A stretch of DNA of 64,000 nucleotides from Glandiceps talaboti (GCF_964340395.1 NC_135567.1:558883-622882); one strand, 5' to 3'. Positions 51,176 to 61,025 are shown, counted from the first letter of the stretch. Made by a program: numbers and translations. The notes: a model not told the origin generated them from the sequence alone.

Positions 51176-51257
51176 CTGTGTCAGTTCGAAATCTGTGTTG
51201 AGTTGCTTGGTAACTGCTTTAAGAATTCTGCTCCAAGTAAACAGACTAGATCCATAC
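51176..51257 (-). CDS. Aminopeptidase N-like, penultimate exon, version B
   Basis: The minus strand has acceptor ACCTCTTTCCAG, an 82 nt exon and donor CAG|GTAGTA. It encodes YGSSLFTWSRILKAVTKQLN then TDFELTQ after a split Met codon (phase 2 in, phase 0 out). It corresponds to the Gly-rich turn plus helix (Gly-x-(Ser)-Phe-x-Phe/Trp-Ser-x-x-Ile/Leu-x-Ala-Val-Thr) seen near the C-terminus of M1 aminopeptidases. It matches exon A (51990-52071) at 18 of 27 residues, same length and phases. Of the 18 shared residues, 9 use different codons, which speaks for selection on the protein rather than a decayed copy. Its 3' splice site is formed by the last copy of the adjacent 37 bp minisatellite. Using A and B together would give Val-Trp-Ile-stop. 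Confidence 0.9.
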
Positions 51258-51625
51258 CTGGAAAGAGGTCCATACGTTGTATCATACCTCCATCCTGGAA
51301 AGAGGTCCATACATTGTATAATACCTCCATCCTGGAAAGAGGTCCATACATTGTATAATACCTCCACCCTGGAAAGAGGTCCATACATTGTATAATACCT
51401 CCATCCTGGAAAGAGGTCCATACGTTGTATCATACCTCCATCCTGGAAAGAGGTCCATACATTGTATAATACCTCCATCCTGGAAAGAGGTCCATACATT
51501 GTATAATACCTCCACCCTGGAAAGAGGTCCATACATTGTATAATACCTCCATCCTGGAAAGAGGTCCATACATTGTATAATACCTCCATCCTGGAAAGAG
51601 GTCCATACATTGTATAATACCTCCA
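51258..51625 (-). repeat. 37 bp minisatellite carrying splice-acceptor-like motifs, 10 copies
   Basis: The + strand unit is CCTCCATCCTGGAAAGAGGT then CCATACATTGTATAATA (37 bp). On the transcribed minus strand each unit reads GGACCTCTTTCCAG|GATGGAG|GTATTA. That is a pyrimidine-rich stretch with CAG, then 7 bases later a donor-like GTATTA. The copy nearest exon B supplies exon B's real acceptor (CCTCTTTCCAG|GTATGG). Variants (GTTGTATCAT and CACCCTGG) recur every four units, showing a higher-order period of 148 bp. Confidence 0.95.
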
Positions 51626-51989
51626 TCATTGGTATATCAGATATGTGTATCATTGTATCTGATTTACCATACTGAAAGATCGAACAATAAATGAAATCCA
51701 ATTTAGGTATTCACTGCGAGATTTGTTCATAACATCACTCTGTAGAGTTAAAGGTAGATGTTTCATTGTTTGTTGTAAAAATTCTGTCTTCGTATTATAT
51801 TTGTATCATTTTTCTGACATTTAGATGGTAAGGAATATATAATAATACATAATCTATATCAACTGGAAATAGTACTATTTTTTATAATCATCTTTTACTT
51901 TCATTTTTTGATCTTCGACATCACAAGACCAAGCTGAGTACCTAAATTGTAGATTTCAATCATTGTTGTGACATAATGTACAAACATAC

Positions 51990-52071
51990 CTGCTGCAGAT
52001 CAAATTCCGTGTTCATTTGTATGGTGACTGCCGTCAGAATTCGAGAGAAGGTGAACGAACCGCTTCCATAC
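51990..52071 (-). CDS. Aminopeptidase N-like, penultimate exon, version A
   Basis: The minus strand has acceptor GCCCATATAAG, an 82 nt exon and donor CAG|GTATGT (strong). It encodes YGSGSFTFSRILTAVTIQMN then TEFDLQQ, completing a Met codon split by the exon at 55982 (AT|G). YGSGSFTFS is closer than exon B to the Gly-Gly-(x)-Ser-Phe-(x)-Phe-Ser pattern usual in aminopeptidase N, so A is probably the ancestral form. It ends in phase 0 and joins LEDFG in the terminal exon. Upstream lie a yeast-like branch motif TAACTAAC (about 22-25 nt away) and a (TC)10 tract (52111-52130). It is an alternative to exon B, not an addition, because both together shift the frame. Confidence 0.93.
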
Positions 52072-52110
52072 CTTATATGGGCATTGTTAGTTATTACGTC
52101 ATACAGGCAT

Positions 52111-52130
52111 GAGAGAGAGAGAGAGAGAGA
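52111..52130 (-). promoter_or_regulatory. (TC)10 pyrimidine tract upstream of exon A
   Basis: The + strand shows (GA)10; the transcript would read (UC)10 about 40-59 nt before exon A. CU-rich tracts in this position are known binding sites for PTB-type splicing repressors. The closer tract at exon A's 3' splice site is poor (GCCCATATAAG). A role in choosing between A and B is inference. Confidence 0.4.
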
Positions 52131-52455
52131 AAATAGACAGCCAATCAGCCACTGTGTTTAGTAATACATGCATACATATTTACATATAAAATAAATGCCA
52201 GGTATTGGTGATGTGTTGATAATGTAAACATTATTTGATGATGTTGACATTCGTTTGGTGAAGTGAAGTACAGTATCATTATTTGATGACGTATCGTCAT
52301 TTGATAGCGTGACGTTGAATCACTTGTCGACGTCATCACCCACATTCATGTCATTGCCTTCTGTATTTATGAAGTTCAATAGTACCATTATTTATAGAAG
52401 TAAAATCAAGAAACCTGACACAAAATGTCGTCTGATTTGACAAATAGGTTACTGT

Positions 52456-52545
52456 AACATTGCTACATTTTATCGTCTTGCTCGGTAAATATCTCTGATG
52501 GTAAGATTTTTGTTGAGTCAGACGATAAATTGTAGCAGTGTTCAG
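52456..52545. repeat. Short foldback in an aminopeptidase intron
   Basis: AACATTGCTACATTTTATCG(TCT) near 52457 is mirrored by AGACGATAAATTGTAGCAGT(GTT) near 52522. The arms are about 23 bp with two to three mismatches around a loop of about 40 bp. The surrounding intronic stretch, 52132-52735, shows no exon. Confidence 0.65.
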
Positions 52546-52734
52546 TATGATTCTTGTCGATCAAGGTTTTGTCATTTTACTTGTAATGAAGGAATGGACG
52601 ATCAAAGTCAAAAAACGACATGATATCACAATGTAGCAAAAATGCAAAAAGTGGAAAATATATTTATGTATAATGTAATGTAATGTAACGTAACAAAACT
52701 ACTATAGTTAGAATAGTAAGCGATAACTACTAGC

Positions 52735-52965
52735 AATGGGCCAAGGTAAACCATGCAATGACTGGTTACCAAGGTAAATCATGCGATGACGGGTTACCAA
52801 GGTACACCATGCAATGACGGGTAGCCAAGGTAAATCAAGCGATGACGGGTTACCAAGGTAAATCATGCGATGACTGGTTACCAAGGTAAATCATTCAATG
52901 ATGGGTTACCAAAGTGAACCATTCAATGACGGGTTACCAACTTGAAGGTAAATCATGCAATGAAG
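52735..52965. repeat. Degenerate 27-28 bp minisatellite, about 8 copies
   Basis: GGTTACCAAGGTAAATCATG then CGATGACG repeats with substitutions. The last units are interrupted by short insertions (ACCAACTTGAAGGTAA). It lies in the intron between the exons at 55982 and 51990. Confidence 0.9.
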
Positions 52966-53061
52966 GTTCCTAGCATTAACTGGCTGTTTTGTGTCTTTAT
53001 TGCAGATGAAAAAAATACCACTACTACAACATACAACACACATTATTATAAACAGCATACA

Positions 53062-53870
53062 GTTTTTATGGATGAACCAAAATGGCCAATTTATGGACTG
53101 TCAGTATCTTTGACCTGACTTTGGTTTGATGGATAGGCCAAAATGGCCAATTTATGGACTGTCAGTATCTTTGACCTGACTTTGATTTGATGGATAGGCC
53201 AAAATGGCCAATTTATGGACTGTCAGTATCTTTGACCTGACTTTGATTTGATGGATAGACCAAAATGGCCAATTTATGGACTGTCAGTATCTTTGACCTG
53301 ACTTTGATTTGATGGATAGACCAAAATGGCCAATTTATGGACTGTCAGTATCTTTGACCTGACTTTGGTTTGATGGATAGGCCAAAATGGCCAATTTATG
53401 GACTGTCAGTATCTTTGACCTGACTTTGGTTTGATGGATAGACCAAAATGGCCAATTTATGGACTGTCAGTATCTTTGACCTGACTTTGATTTGATGGAT
53501 AGGCCAAAATGGCCAATTTATGGACTGTCAGTATCTTTGACCTGACTTTGATTTGATGGATAGGCCAAAATGGCCAATTTATGGACTGTCAGTATCTTTG
53601 ACCTGACTTTGATTTGATGGATAGACCAAAATGGCCAATTTATGGACTGTCAGTATCTTTGACCTGACTTTGGTTTGATGGATAGGCCAAAATGGCCAAT
53701 TTATGGACTGTCAGTATCTTTGACCTGACTTTGGTTTGATGGATAGACCAAAATGGCCAATTTATGGACTGTCAGTATCCTTGACCTGACTTTGGTTTGA
53801 TGGATAGGCCAAAATGGCCAATTTATGGACTGTCAGTATCTTTGACCTGACTTTGGTTTGATGGATTATT
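53062..53870. repeat. Minisatellite, 61 bp unit, 13 copies
   Basis: GGATAGGCCAAAATGGCCAA TTTATGGACTGTCAGTATCT TTGACCTGACTTTGGTTTGA T repeats every 61 bp (GTCAGTATC at 53100 and 53161). Units differ almost only at AGG/AGA and TGG/TGA. Each holds the palindrome TTGGCCATTTTGGCC read on the minus strand. It is intronic in the aminopeptidase gene. 53871-54365 shows nothing further. Confidence 0.97.
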
Positions 53871-54367
53871 TCATCAGGCTAATCTAAATCCAATGACCTG
53901 GCCATCTCCCTGTACAACCCAAACAGACTGACATCCCCTATCTATCTATTCATTCAGTCATTCATTCATTTCTATATGATCGACCTCTCCTCCCCACCCC
54001 TCCCCTGTCAGATCTTTCACAAGCTAAGTAAACCATTGTGACTCATAGAGTTGTCTGCTTGACTATGTGTTGAATATTAAATATTTTACAAGAAAGCACC
54101 CTCATGTAACAATCAGTATTCGGAGATGACTAAGTCCCCACAATGAAGGCCATGGTAGTGTGATGTATTAAATTGTATGAAACACTTTTACCATGTAAAT
54201 TCATAGTTTGCATAAAGAGCAATGTAAAAGTTTAGACCAATTGTAAAATTATTATTGCTCAGTGTATATTTGTGGTGTGACTAGGTAAAACTTGAACAGG
54301 CTTTCAACGAAATGTCGAATTGTCCACAGAATGTCATATTAAAGCATTGAGCCAGTAGTGTCAGAGA

Positions 54368-54368
<1 letters not shown>

Positions 54369-54419
<51 letters not shown>

Positions 54420-54444
54420 ACACACACACTCACACACACACACA

Positions 54445-54489
<45 letters not shown>

Positions 54490-54504
54490 ACACACACACA
54501 CACT

Positions 54505-54560
<56 letters not shown>
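54369..54560. repeat. (CA)n microsatellite with CTCACA interruptions
   Basis: About 190 bp of (CA)n broken at intervals by CTCA and AGAC. Thr/His frames here are artefacts. The following intronic stretch, 54561-55740, holds no gene I can support. It includes a segment (55085-55135) of the GGACGCACGGACGGAAGG type, which resembles tails of interspersed repeats. Confidence 0.95.
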
Positions 54561-54564
<4 letters not shown>

Positions 54565-55741
54565 TGCTTTGCGATGGTCAGACTCATCCTTATTACACAG
54601 GTTAAGTTGTGCAAAAAACGTTTTGAACCATCACACCAATGTCAATGGGTTGTACTCTTGTGAGGTTTTTACAGCAATTTTGTTTTGGCATGTGATAATG
54701 TGTATTGCTTTTGATATTGACCGCTTGTACTCTGTACTCTGATTCCTGTCTTTATTGTGTTATATGACTCCAGTTAGGCTATGTTTAGGCCAGTTGCCGT
54801 AAGAAGTTTGTATTGGTATTTGTATCGATTATGTAATTGACCACTTTGTTTAAAATAACACTGTCATGTGTATGCGATAGTTCATTAGTCTTGTCTTAGA
54901 ACTGAACCAAGTCAGTTCACATATGACTGAATAATGGCTCATGACAAATTAACAAATCAAAATGGCTCTATGTCGGCTAAATTGCATCATATCCCAAAGC
55001 AAATTGACGTGCATATGTAGGTCATAATTCATTAGCCATTTACTAAGTTTGAAAGAAATCGGTGAATGAATGTCTAGGAAATGGCTACGGACGCACGGAC
55101 GGAAGGGGCCCAATCTATAAGCCCCGTCCCGCACTACGTCCAGTTGGGGCTAATTATCAACTAATCTATATACACCGAGTTCAAATAATTAAAAGAATTT
55201 AGCTTTAGTAGTATTATGATAGCAAAAATAGCAAGGGGGGTAATACTTCGAAATGCTGATAAGTCTTTTACCTGGAAAGGGGGAGAGGAGGGGTGTGTTT
55301 ACTGGAAGGTTGCCAGAGCATTTTAGACAATAATTTTATAGCTTCGGAAAGCTTAATTTTACGTGCATGATTTTTATGTTACAGATTTACATGACAAATA
55401 CAGTAACTAGTATGGTAGAAATATATGTATATGTAGTTAAGCAAGGTTTCAACATAATTATACTTGGTGAAGTAAAGAACATCAAGTTGGAAAAACTTGC
55501 ACAGTAAAGAGCCATTGTAGGAATGATTGACTCTTCTATTACCAAGTGCCCCTTGACCCCAATTCAATATTTTCAAACAAGATGACCCACACCTACTTCC
55601 AGTTACAAAAACATGACCCCCTTCCCCTATCCACCAACCCCCTATCCGCCAATCACCTATCCATCAACACCCTGGGCTGAAGAAAATGACGAGTCCGTTA
55701 TGTATGTAAAGATTTAACAAAAATTTGTCAACACACATTCC

Positions 55742-55766
55742 ATACATACATGCATGCATGCATGCA

Positions 55767-55834
<68 letters not shown>

Positions 55835-55966
55835 GACAGACAGACAGACATGCATGCATGCATGCATGCATGCATGCATGCATGCATGCATACATACATA
55901 CATACATACATACATACATACATACATACATACATACATACATACATACATACATACATACATACA
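55742..55966. repeat. Compound microsatellite ending beside a splice donor
   Basis: On the + strand it runs (CATG/GCAT)n, (GCAC)n, (CA)n, (CAGA)n, (TGCA)n, then (CATA)n up to 55966. The aminopeptidase donor (complement of ACTTAC, 55976-55981) lies some 10-15 bases beyond, so in the transcript a (UAUG)n tract begins just inside the intron. Confidence 0.97.
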
Positions 55967-55981
55967 ATGAATGCAACTTAC

Positions 55982-56122
55982 ATATCAAACAAATCATCAT
56001 ATCGAGCTCTAAAGAAATCCCAAGCCAGAGCTCGTCCAACATAGTTAGCAGCAATATATCTTATAGTGTATGAGGCGTCCTGTTTCTTGATCTTGTCACC
56101 ATCCATAGAATACTCCAAGTAT
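55982..56122 (-). CDS. Aminopeptidase N-like (M1), internal exon
   Basis: The minus strand has acceptor TTTAAAAG, a 141 nt exon and donor GATAT|GTAAGT. It encodes YLEYSMDGDKIKKQDASYTI, then RYIAANYVGRALAWDFFRAR, then YDDLFD and a split Met codon. RYL-x-Y...(I/K)-(R/K)-KQDA and the later Gly-x-x-L-(A/V)-WDF are hallmark features of the aminopeptidase N C-terminal domain. It starts in phase 2 (completing Arg after the exon at 56896) and ends in phase 2, so skipping it would keep the frame and remove 47 residues. It sits between (CATA)n and (TATG)n tracts that are complementary to each other. Confidence 0.95.
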
Positions 56123-56151
56123 CTTTTAAAATAAACACCATTACCAGTTAC

Positions 56152-56263
56152 TATGTATGTATGTATGTATGTATGCATGTATGTATGTATGTATGCATGT
56201 ATGCATGTATGCATGCATGTATGTATGTATGTATGTATGTATGTATGTATGTGTATGTATGTA
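56152..56263. repeat. (TATG)n microsatellite
   Basis: About 110 bp of (GTAT)n with GCAT variants lies some 30 bases upstream (in transcript sense) of the exon at 55982-56122. It is the reverse complement of the (CATA)n tract on the exon's other side. Confidence 0.97.
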
Positions 56264-56278
56264 TTATTTAAACAATAA

Positions 56279-56396
56279 TGTACGCCCTCCCAGCCCATAA
56301 TGGACGAAAGCAAACTTTGAACGACATAATGGGCGAGGCGACAGCCGAGCCCATTATGGAGTGCAAAGTTTGCTTGACTGGGAGGGCGTACATTTT
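56279..56396. mobile_element. MITE-like foldback, GC-rich termini
   Basis: TGTACGCCCTCCCAG..CCCATAATGG..AAGCAAACTTTG is answered by CAAAGTTTGC..CTGGGAGGGCGTACA. The ends (TGTACGCCCTCCCAG/CTGGGAGGGCGTACA) are perfect inverted repeats, and inner blocks (CATAATGGGC/GCCCATTATGG) also pair. The total is about 118 bp with no coding capacity, intronic in the aminopeptidase gene. Confidence 0.8.
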
Positions 56397-56412
56397 TGTT
56401 TTTATTTTATAG

Positions 56413-56535
56413 TTTTGCCAATTCCAGTGAATTTGTAGACCGAGAAACGCAAAACAACGTATAATATACACAGCGCTGAACATCGTCTGCCATGTTCGGC
56501 CCGGAAGCTGAATACTAATCATAGCAACACACGTA

Positions 56536-56595
<60 letters not shown>

Positions 56596-56866
56596 CACTT
56601 CAATGAACTGCTGTGAACACAAATTTGTTTCATGAATGCGTTGTATTTTTAAACAGTAGAAATTACAATCATAAGTAACAACATAGATTTTTTTTAAATA
56701 CCTAGTCGTATGAAGAAACAGAACAAATCTCATCTCATTTAAATACGGACTTAAGCTTGTATTGTTATGCTCATTCCGGGGCCGCGATGCCCAATGCGAT
56801 GCGATGCTGTACATTATCAGTAATAATGTACAGCGATGACGTCACAAAATTCACTGGAATTGGTAA
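56413..56866. mobile_element. Larger foldback element with internal (CA)n
   Basis: The ends GCCAATTCCAGTGAATTTGT (56414 onward) and ACAAAATTCACTGGAATTGG (to 56864) are inverted repeats of about 20 bp. Inside are a (CA)n run (56539-56584) and a second palindrome, GCTGTACATTATCAGTAATA then ATGTACAGC (56804-56833). It fits a non-autonomous foldback transposon whose left end meets the smaller MITE at 56396. Confidence 0.55.
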
Positions 56867-56895
56867 TGCTATAATATAATAGCTAACAAACTGAC

Positions 56896-57063
56896 CTGCT
56901 TAGAATCCAGGGTTCATTACTACATGCCATTGCTGATTGTAGTCTGGATTTCTCTCCTGAGTCACTTTCCTGTTGGTATTTACTCCACATAAAGTCCCAT
57001 TCTTCTACACCACCATGACGTATACCATTGCAGTAGACAAGCGATTTTAAGTTAGCTGAGATT
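56896..57063 (-). CDS. Aminopeptidase N-like (M1), internal exon
   Basis: The minus strand has acceptor CTATCTGAATTCAG, a 168 nt exon and donor AGCAG|GTCAGT. It encodes ISANLKSLVYCNGIRHGGVE, then EWDFMWSKYQQ, then KSRLQSAMACSNEPWILS and a split Arg codon. NL-(R/K)-S-x-VYCN-(G/A)-I, GG-x-EEWDF and the Cys-Ser-(x)4-Trp-Ile-Leu block are conserved in aminopeptidase N. A CAG eight bases further in (CTCAG|CTAAC) would also look like an acceptor but would not fit the phase of the exon at 60593 (AA|A = Lys), so the more distal acceptor was chosen. Confidence 0.95.
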
Positions 57064-57289
57064 CTGAATTCAGATAGAATTCAAAAGTTAGTATTATGAA
57101 TACACTTACTGTAATTATGTAAGACAAAGAAAAGAGTCATTGTTTGACTAATATAATACAGGTAAGTCAACCAATATACTTTGGATTGACAAATGCCATA
57201 ATAAGATTTAAGATTTTGTGAACAACAAACCTATATCAAAACCTAGTCCTTACTTTTTTATCGAGGTTAAAGGTCAACTCTATAATATC

Positions 57290-60200
57290 ATTAGCAGTTA
57301 TAGAAGGGTGGAATTGTTGGTATACTGACGAGCAAACGTCACATAATAGTTATACAGTTATAGAATGGTGTAAGTGTTGGTATATTGACTAGCAAACGTC
57401 ACATAATAGTCAGTTATTAAGTTATAGAATGGGGGAAGTGTTGGTATATTGACTAGCAAACGTCACATAATAGTCAGTTATTAAGTTATAGAATGGTGGA
57501 AGTGTTGGTATATTGACTAGCAAACGTCACATAATAGTCAGTTATTAAGTTATAGAATGGTGGAAGTGTTGGTATATTGACTAGCAAACGTCACATAATA
57601 GTCAGTTATAAAGTTATAAAATGGTGGAAGTGTTGGTATATTGACTAGCAAACGTCACATAATAGTCAGTTATAAAGTTATAGAATGGTGGAAGTGTTGG
57701 TATATTGACTAGCAAACGTCACCTAATAGTCAGTTATTAAGTTATAGAAGGGTGGAAGTGTTGGTATATTGACTAGCAAACGTCACATAATAGTCAGTTA
57801 TTAAGTTATAGAAAGGTGGAAGTGTTGGTATATTGACTAGCAAACGTCACATAATAGTCAGTTATTAAGTTATAGAAAGGTGGAAGTGTTGGTATATTGA
57901 CTAGCAAACGTCACATAATAGTCAGTTATTAAGTTATAGAATGGTGGAAGTGTTGGTATATTGACTAGCAAACGTCACATAATAGTCAGTTATTAAGTTA
58001 TAAAATGGTGGAAGTGTTGGTATATTGACTAGCAAACGTCACATAATAGTCAGTTATAAAGTTATAGAAGGGTGGAAGTGTTGGTATATTGACTAGCAAA
58101 CGTTACATAATAGTCAGTTATTAAGTTATAGAATGGTGTAAGTGTTGGTATATTGACTAGTAAACGTCACATAATAGTCAGTTATAAAGTTATAGAATGG
58201 TGGAAGTGTTGGTATATTGACTAGCAAACGTCACATAATAGTCAGTTATTAAGTTATAGAATGGTGGAAGTGTTGGTATATTGACTAGCAAACGTCACCT
58301 AATAGTCAGTTATTAAGTTATAGAATGGTGGAAGTGTTGGTATATTGACTAGCAAACGTCACCTAATAGTCAGTTATTAAGTTATAGAATGGTGTAAGTG
58401 TTGGTATATTGACTAGTAAACGTCACATAATAGTCAGTTATTAAGTTATAGAATGGTGGAAGTGTCAACTTGGTATATTGACTAGCAAACGTCACATAAT
58501 AGTCAGTTATAAAGTTATAGAATGGTGTAAGTGTTGGTATATTGACTAGCAAACGTCACATAATAGTCAGTTATAAAGTTATAGAATGGTGGAAGTGTTG
58601 GTATATTGACTAGCAAACGTCACCTAATAGTCAGTTATTAAGTTATAGAATGGTGGAAGTGTTGGTATATTGACTAGCAAACGTCACATAATAGTCAGTT
58701 ATAAAGTTATAGAAGGGTGGAAGTGTTGGTATATTGACTAGCAAACGTCACATAATAGTCAGTTATTAAGTTATAGAAGGGTGGAAGTGTTGGTATATTG
58801 ACTAGCAAACGTCACATAATAGTCAGTTATAAAGTTATAGAATGGTGGAAGTGTTGGTATATTGACTAGCAAACGTCACATAATAGTCAGTTATTAAGTT
58901 ATAGAATGGTGGAAGTGTTGGTATATTGACTAGCAAACGTCACCTAATAGTCAGTTATAAAGTTATAGAATGGTGGAAGTGTTGGTATATTGACTAGCAA
59001 ACGTCACCTAATAGTCAGTTATAAAGTTATAGAATGGTGGAAGTGTTGGTATATTGACTAGCAAACGTCACATAATAGTCAGTTATTAAGTTATAGAAGG
59101 GTGGAAGTGTTGGTATATTGACTAGCAAACGTCACATAATAGTCAGTTATTAAGTTATAAAATGGTGGAAGTGTTGGTATATTGACTAGCAAACGTCACA
59201 TAATATTCAGTTATTAAGTTATAAAATGGTGGAAGTGTTGGTATATTGACTAGCAAACGTCACATAATAGTCAGTTATTAAGTTATAAAATGGTGGAAGT
59301 GTTGGTATATTGACTAGCAAACGTCACCTAATAGTCAGTTATTAAGTTATAAAATGGTGGAAGTGTTGGTATATTGACTAGCAAACGTCACCTAATAGTC
59401 AGTTATTAAGTTATAGAATGGTGGAAGTGTTGGTATATTGACTAGCAAACGTCACATAATAGTCAGTTATTAAGTTATAAAATGGTGGAAGTGTTGGTAT
59501 ATTGATTAGCAAACGTCACCTAATAGTCAGTTATTAAGTTATAGAATGGTGGAAGTGTTGGTATATTGACTAGTAAACATCACATAATAGTCAGTTATTA
59601 AGTTATAGAATGGTGGAAGTGTTGGTATATTGACTAGCAAACGTCACATAATAGTCAGTTATAAAGTTATAGAATGGTGGAAGTGTTGGTATATATTGAC
59701 TAGCAAACGTCACATAATAGTCAGTTATAAAGTTATAGAATGGTGGAAGTGTTGGTATATTGACTAGCAAACGTCACATAATAGTCAGTTATAAAGTTAT
59801 AGAAGGGTGGAAGTGTTGGTATATTGACTAGCAAACGTCACCTAATAGTCAGTTATTAAGTTATAAAATGGTGGAAGTGTTGGTATATTGACTAGCAAAC
59901 GTCACATAATAGTCAGTTATTAAGTTATAGAAGGGTGGAAGTGTTGGTATATTGACTAGTAAACGTCACATAATAGTCAGTTATAAAGTTATAAAATGGT
60001 GGAAGTGTTGGTATATTGGCTAGCAAACGTCACATAATAGTCAGTTATTAAGTTATAGAATGGTGGAAGTGTTGGTATATTGACTAGCAAACGTCACATA
60101 ATAGTCAGTTATAAAGTTATAGAATGGTGGAAGTGTTGGTATATTGACTAGCAAACGTCACATAATAGTCAGTTATAAAGTTATAGAATGGTGGAAGTGT

Positions 60201-60428
60201 TGGTATATTGACTAGCAAACGTCACCTAATAGTCAGTTATTAAGTTATAGAATGGTGGAAGTGTTGGTATATTGACTAGCAAACGTCACATAATAGTCAG
60301 TTATTAAGTTATAGAATGGTGGAAGTGTTGGTATATTGACTAGCAAACGTCACATAATAGTCAGTTATTAAGTTATAGAATGGTGGAAGTGTTGGTATAT
60401 TGACTAGCAAACGTCACATAATAGTCAT
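57290..60428. repeat. Minisatellite, 64 bp unit, about 49 copies, filling an intron
   Basis: AGTCAGTTATTAAGTTATAG AATGGTGGAAGTGTTGGTAT ATTGACTAGCAAACGTCACA TAAT (64 bp) repeats through most of the intron between the exons at 60593 and 57063. Variants are TTATTAAG/TTATAAAG, ACATAAT/ACCTAAT, GAATGG/GAAGGG, and a rare insertion (GTGTCAACTTGG at about 58462). No gene is seen. Confidence 0.98.
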
Positions 60429-60592
60429 AATAGCTTCTACAATATTTAAGAATGCCAAATACAGCCTTTAGTATTTTGCCTGCATTTTTTCAGCCTCATT
60501 CAAAGATGATTTAGATACATGTACACAATACAATTGCTTTGATATGATGGCAATGGGTGTTTATCAAGATATTAACAACATACAACACTTAC

Positions 60593-60703
60593 TTGTTTAT
60601 ACCAGGATTTTCCATCCATTCTTTGAACTGCTTCTTAGCTTCATTGATGCAGTCCTGGTTACCATAGCGACAAGCAGTACTTAGAATGTTCTCACGATGG
60701 AAG
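60593..60703 (-). CDS. Aminopeptidase N-like (M1), most upstream exon in the window
   Basis: The minus strand has acceptor CCACTATAG, a 111 nt exon and donor AACAA|GTAAGT. It encodes FHRENILSTACRYGNQDCIN, then EAKKQFKEWMENPGIN and two bases of a Lys codon. The Leu-Ser-(x)-Ala-Cys-(R)-(x)-Gly...Cys..A...F..W block matches the start of the C-terminal helical domain of M1 aminopeptidases. It starts in phase 2. No further exon is found up to 64000, so the catalytic region with HExxH and GAMEN-type motifs must lie beyond the right edge, across an intron of more than 3.3 kb. Visible exons give 213 residues when one of A or B is used. Confidence 0.93.
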
Positions 60704-60704
60704 C

Positions 60705-61025
60705 TATAGTGGTATGATACAATGAACTGTGTTACGTCATTGTCATAAAATAATACAATAATACAATGAACTATTGTCATAAAATGATATGATACAATGA
60801 ACTGTATTATGTCATTGTCGTAAAATAATGTAATAATACAATGAACTATTGTAATAAAATAATATGATACAATGAACTGTATTATGTCATTGTCGTAAAC
60901 TAATACAATAATACAATGAACTGTTGTCATGACATTATAAAAAGATAGAATGAACTACATGACGTCATTGTCACAATATAAAATACTGTCATACAATAAA
61001 CCATTACGTCATTGTCGTAGAATAA
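60705..61025. repeat. Degenerate AT-rich tandem repeat
   Basis: Three to four loose copies of GATACAATGAACTGTATTAT GTCATTGTCGTAAAATAATA...ATACAATGAACTATTGTCAT, starting within two bases of the acceptor of the exon at 60593. A minus-strand frame of this repeat runs into the exon and should not be read as exon. Confidence 0.8.

Noticed and set aside
50867-51701. Frames through the (TGTC)n tract and the 37 bp array (CLSVCLSV; MYGPLSRMEVLYNV)
   Set aside because: Repeat-derived; they overlap exon B in part but do not follow its splice boundaries or phase.
54358-56314. His/Thr, Met-Tyr-Val-Cys and similar repeat frames
   Set aside because: (CA)n, (CATA)n and (GCAT)n microsatellites read in several frames; the only coding part is the minus-strand exon at 55982-56122.
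57056-57057. Nearer acceptor CTCAG|CTAAC for the aminopeptidase exon ending at 57063
   Set aside because: It does not fit the two-base remainder of the exon at 60593; the acceptor eight bases upstream restores Lys-Ile-Ser-Ala-Asn-Leu in frame.
60704-60930. Extension of the aminopeptidase exon upstream of 60703 in the same open frame
   Set aside because: The added residues come from an AT-rich tandem repeat, while an acceptor (CTATAG) sits exactly where family similarity begins.
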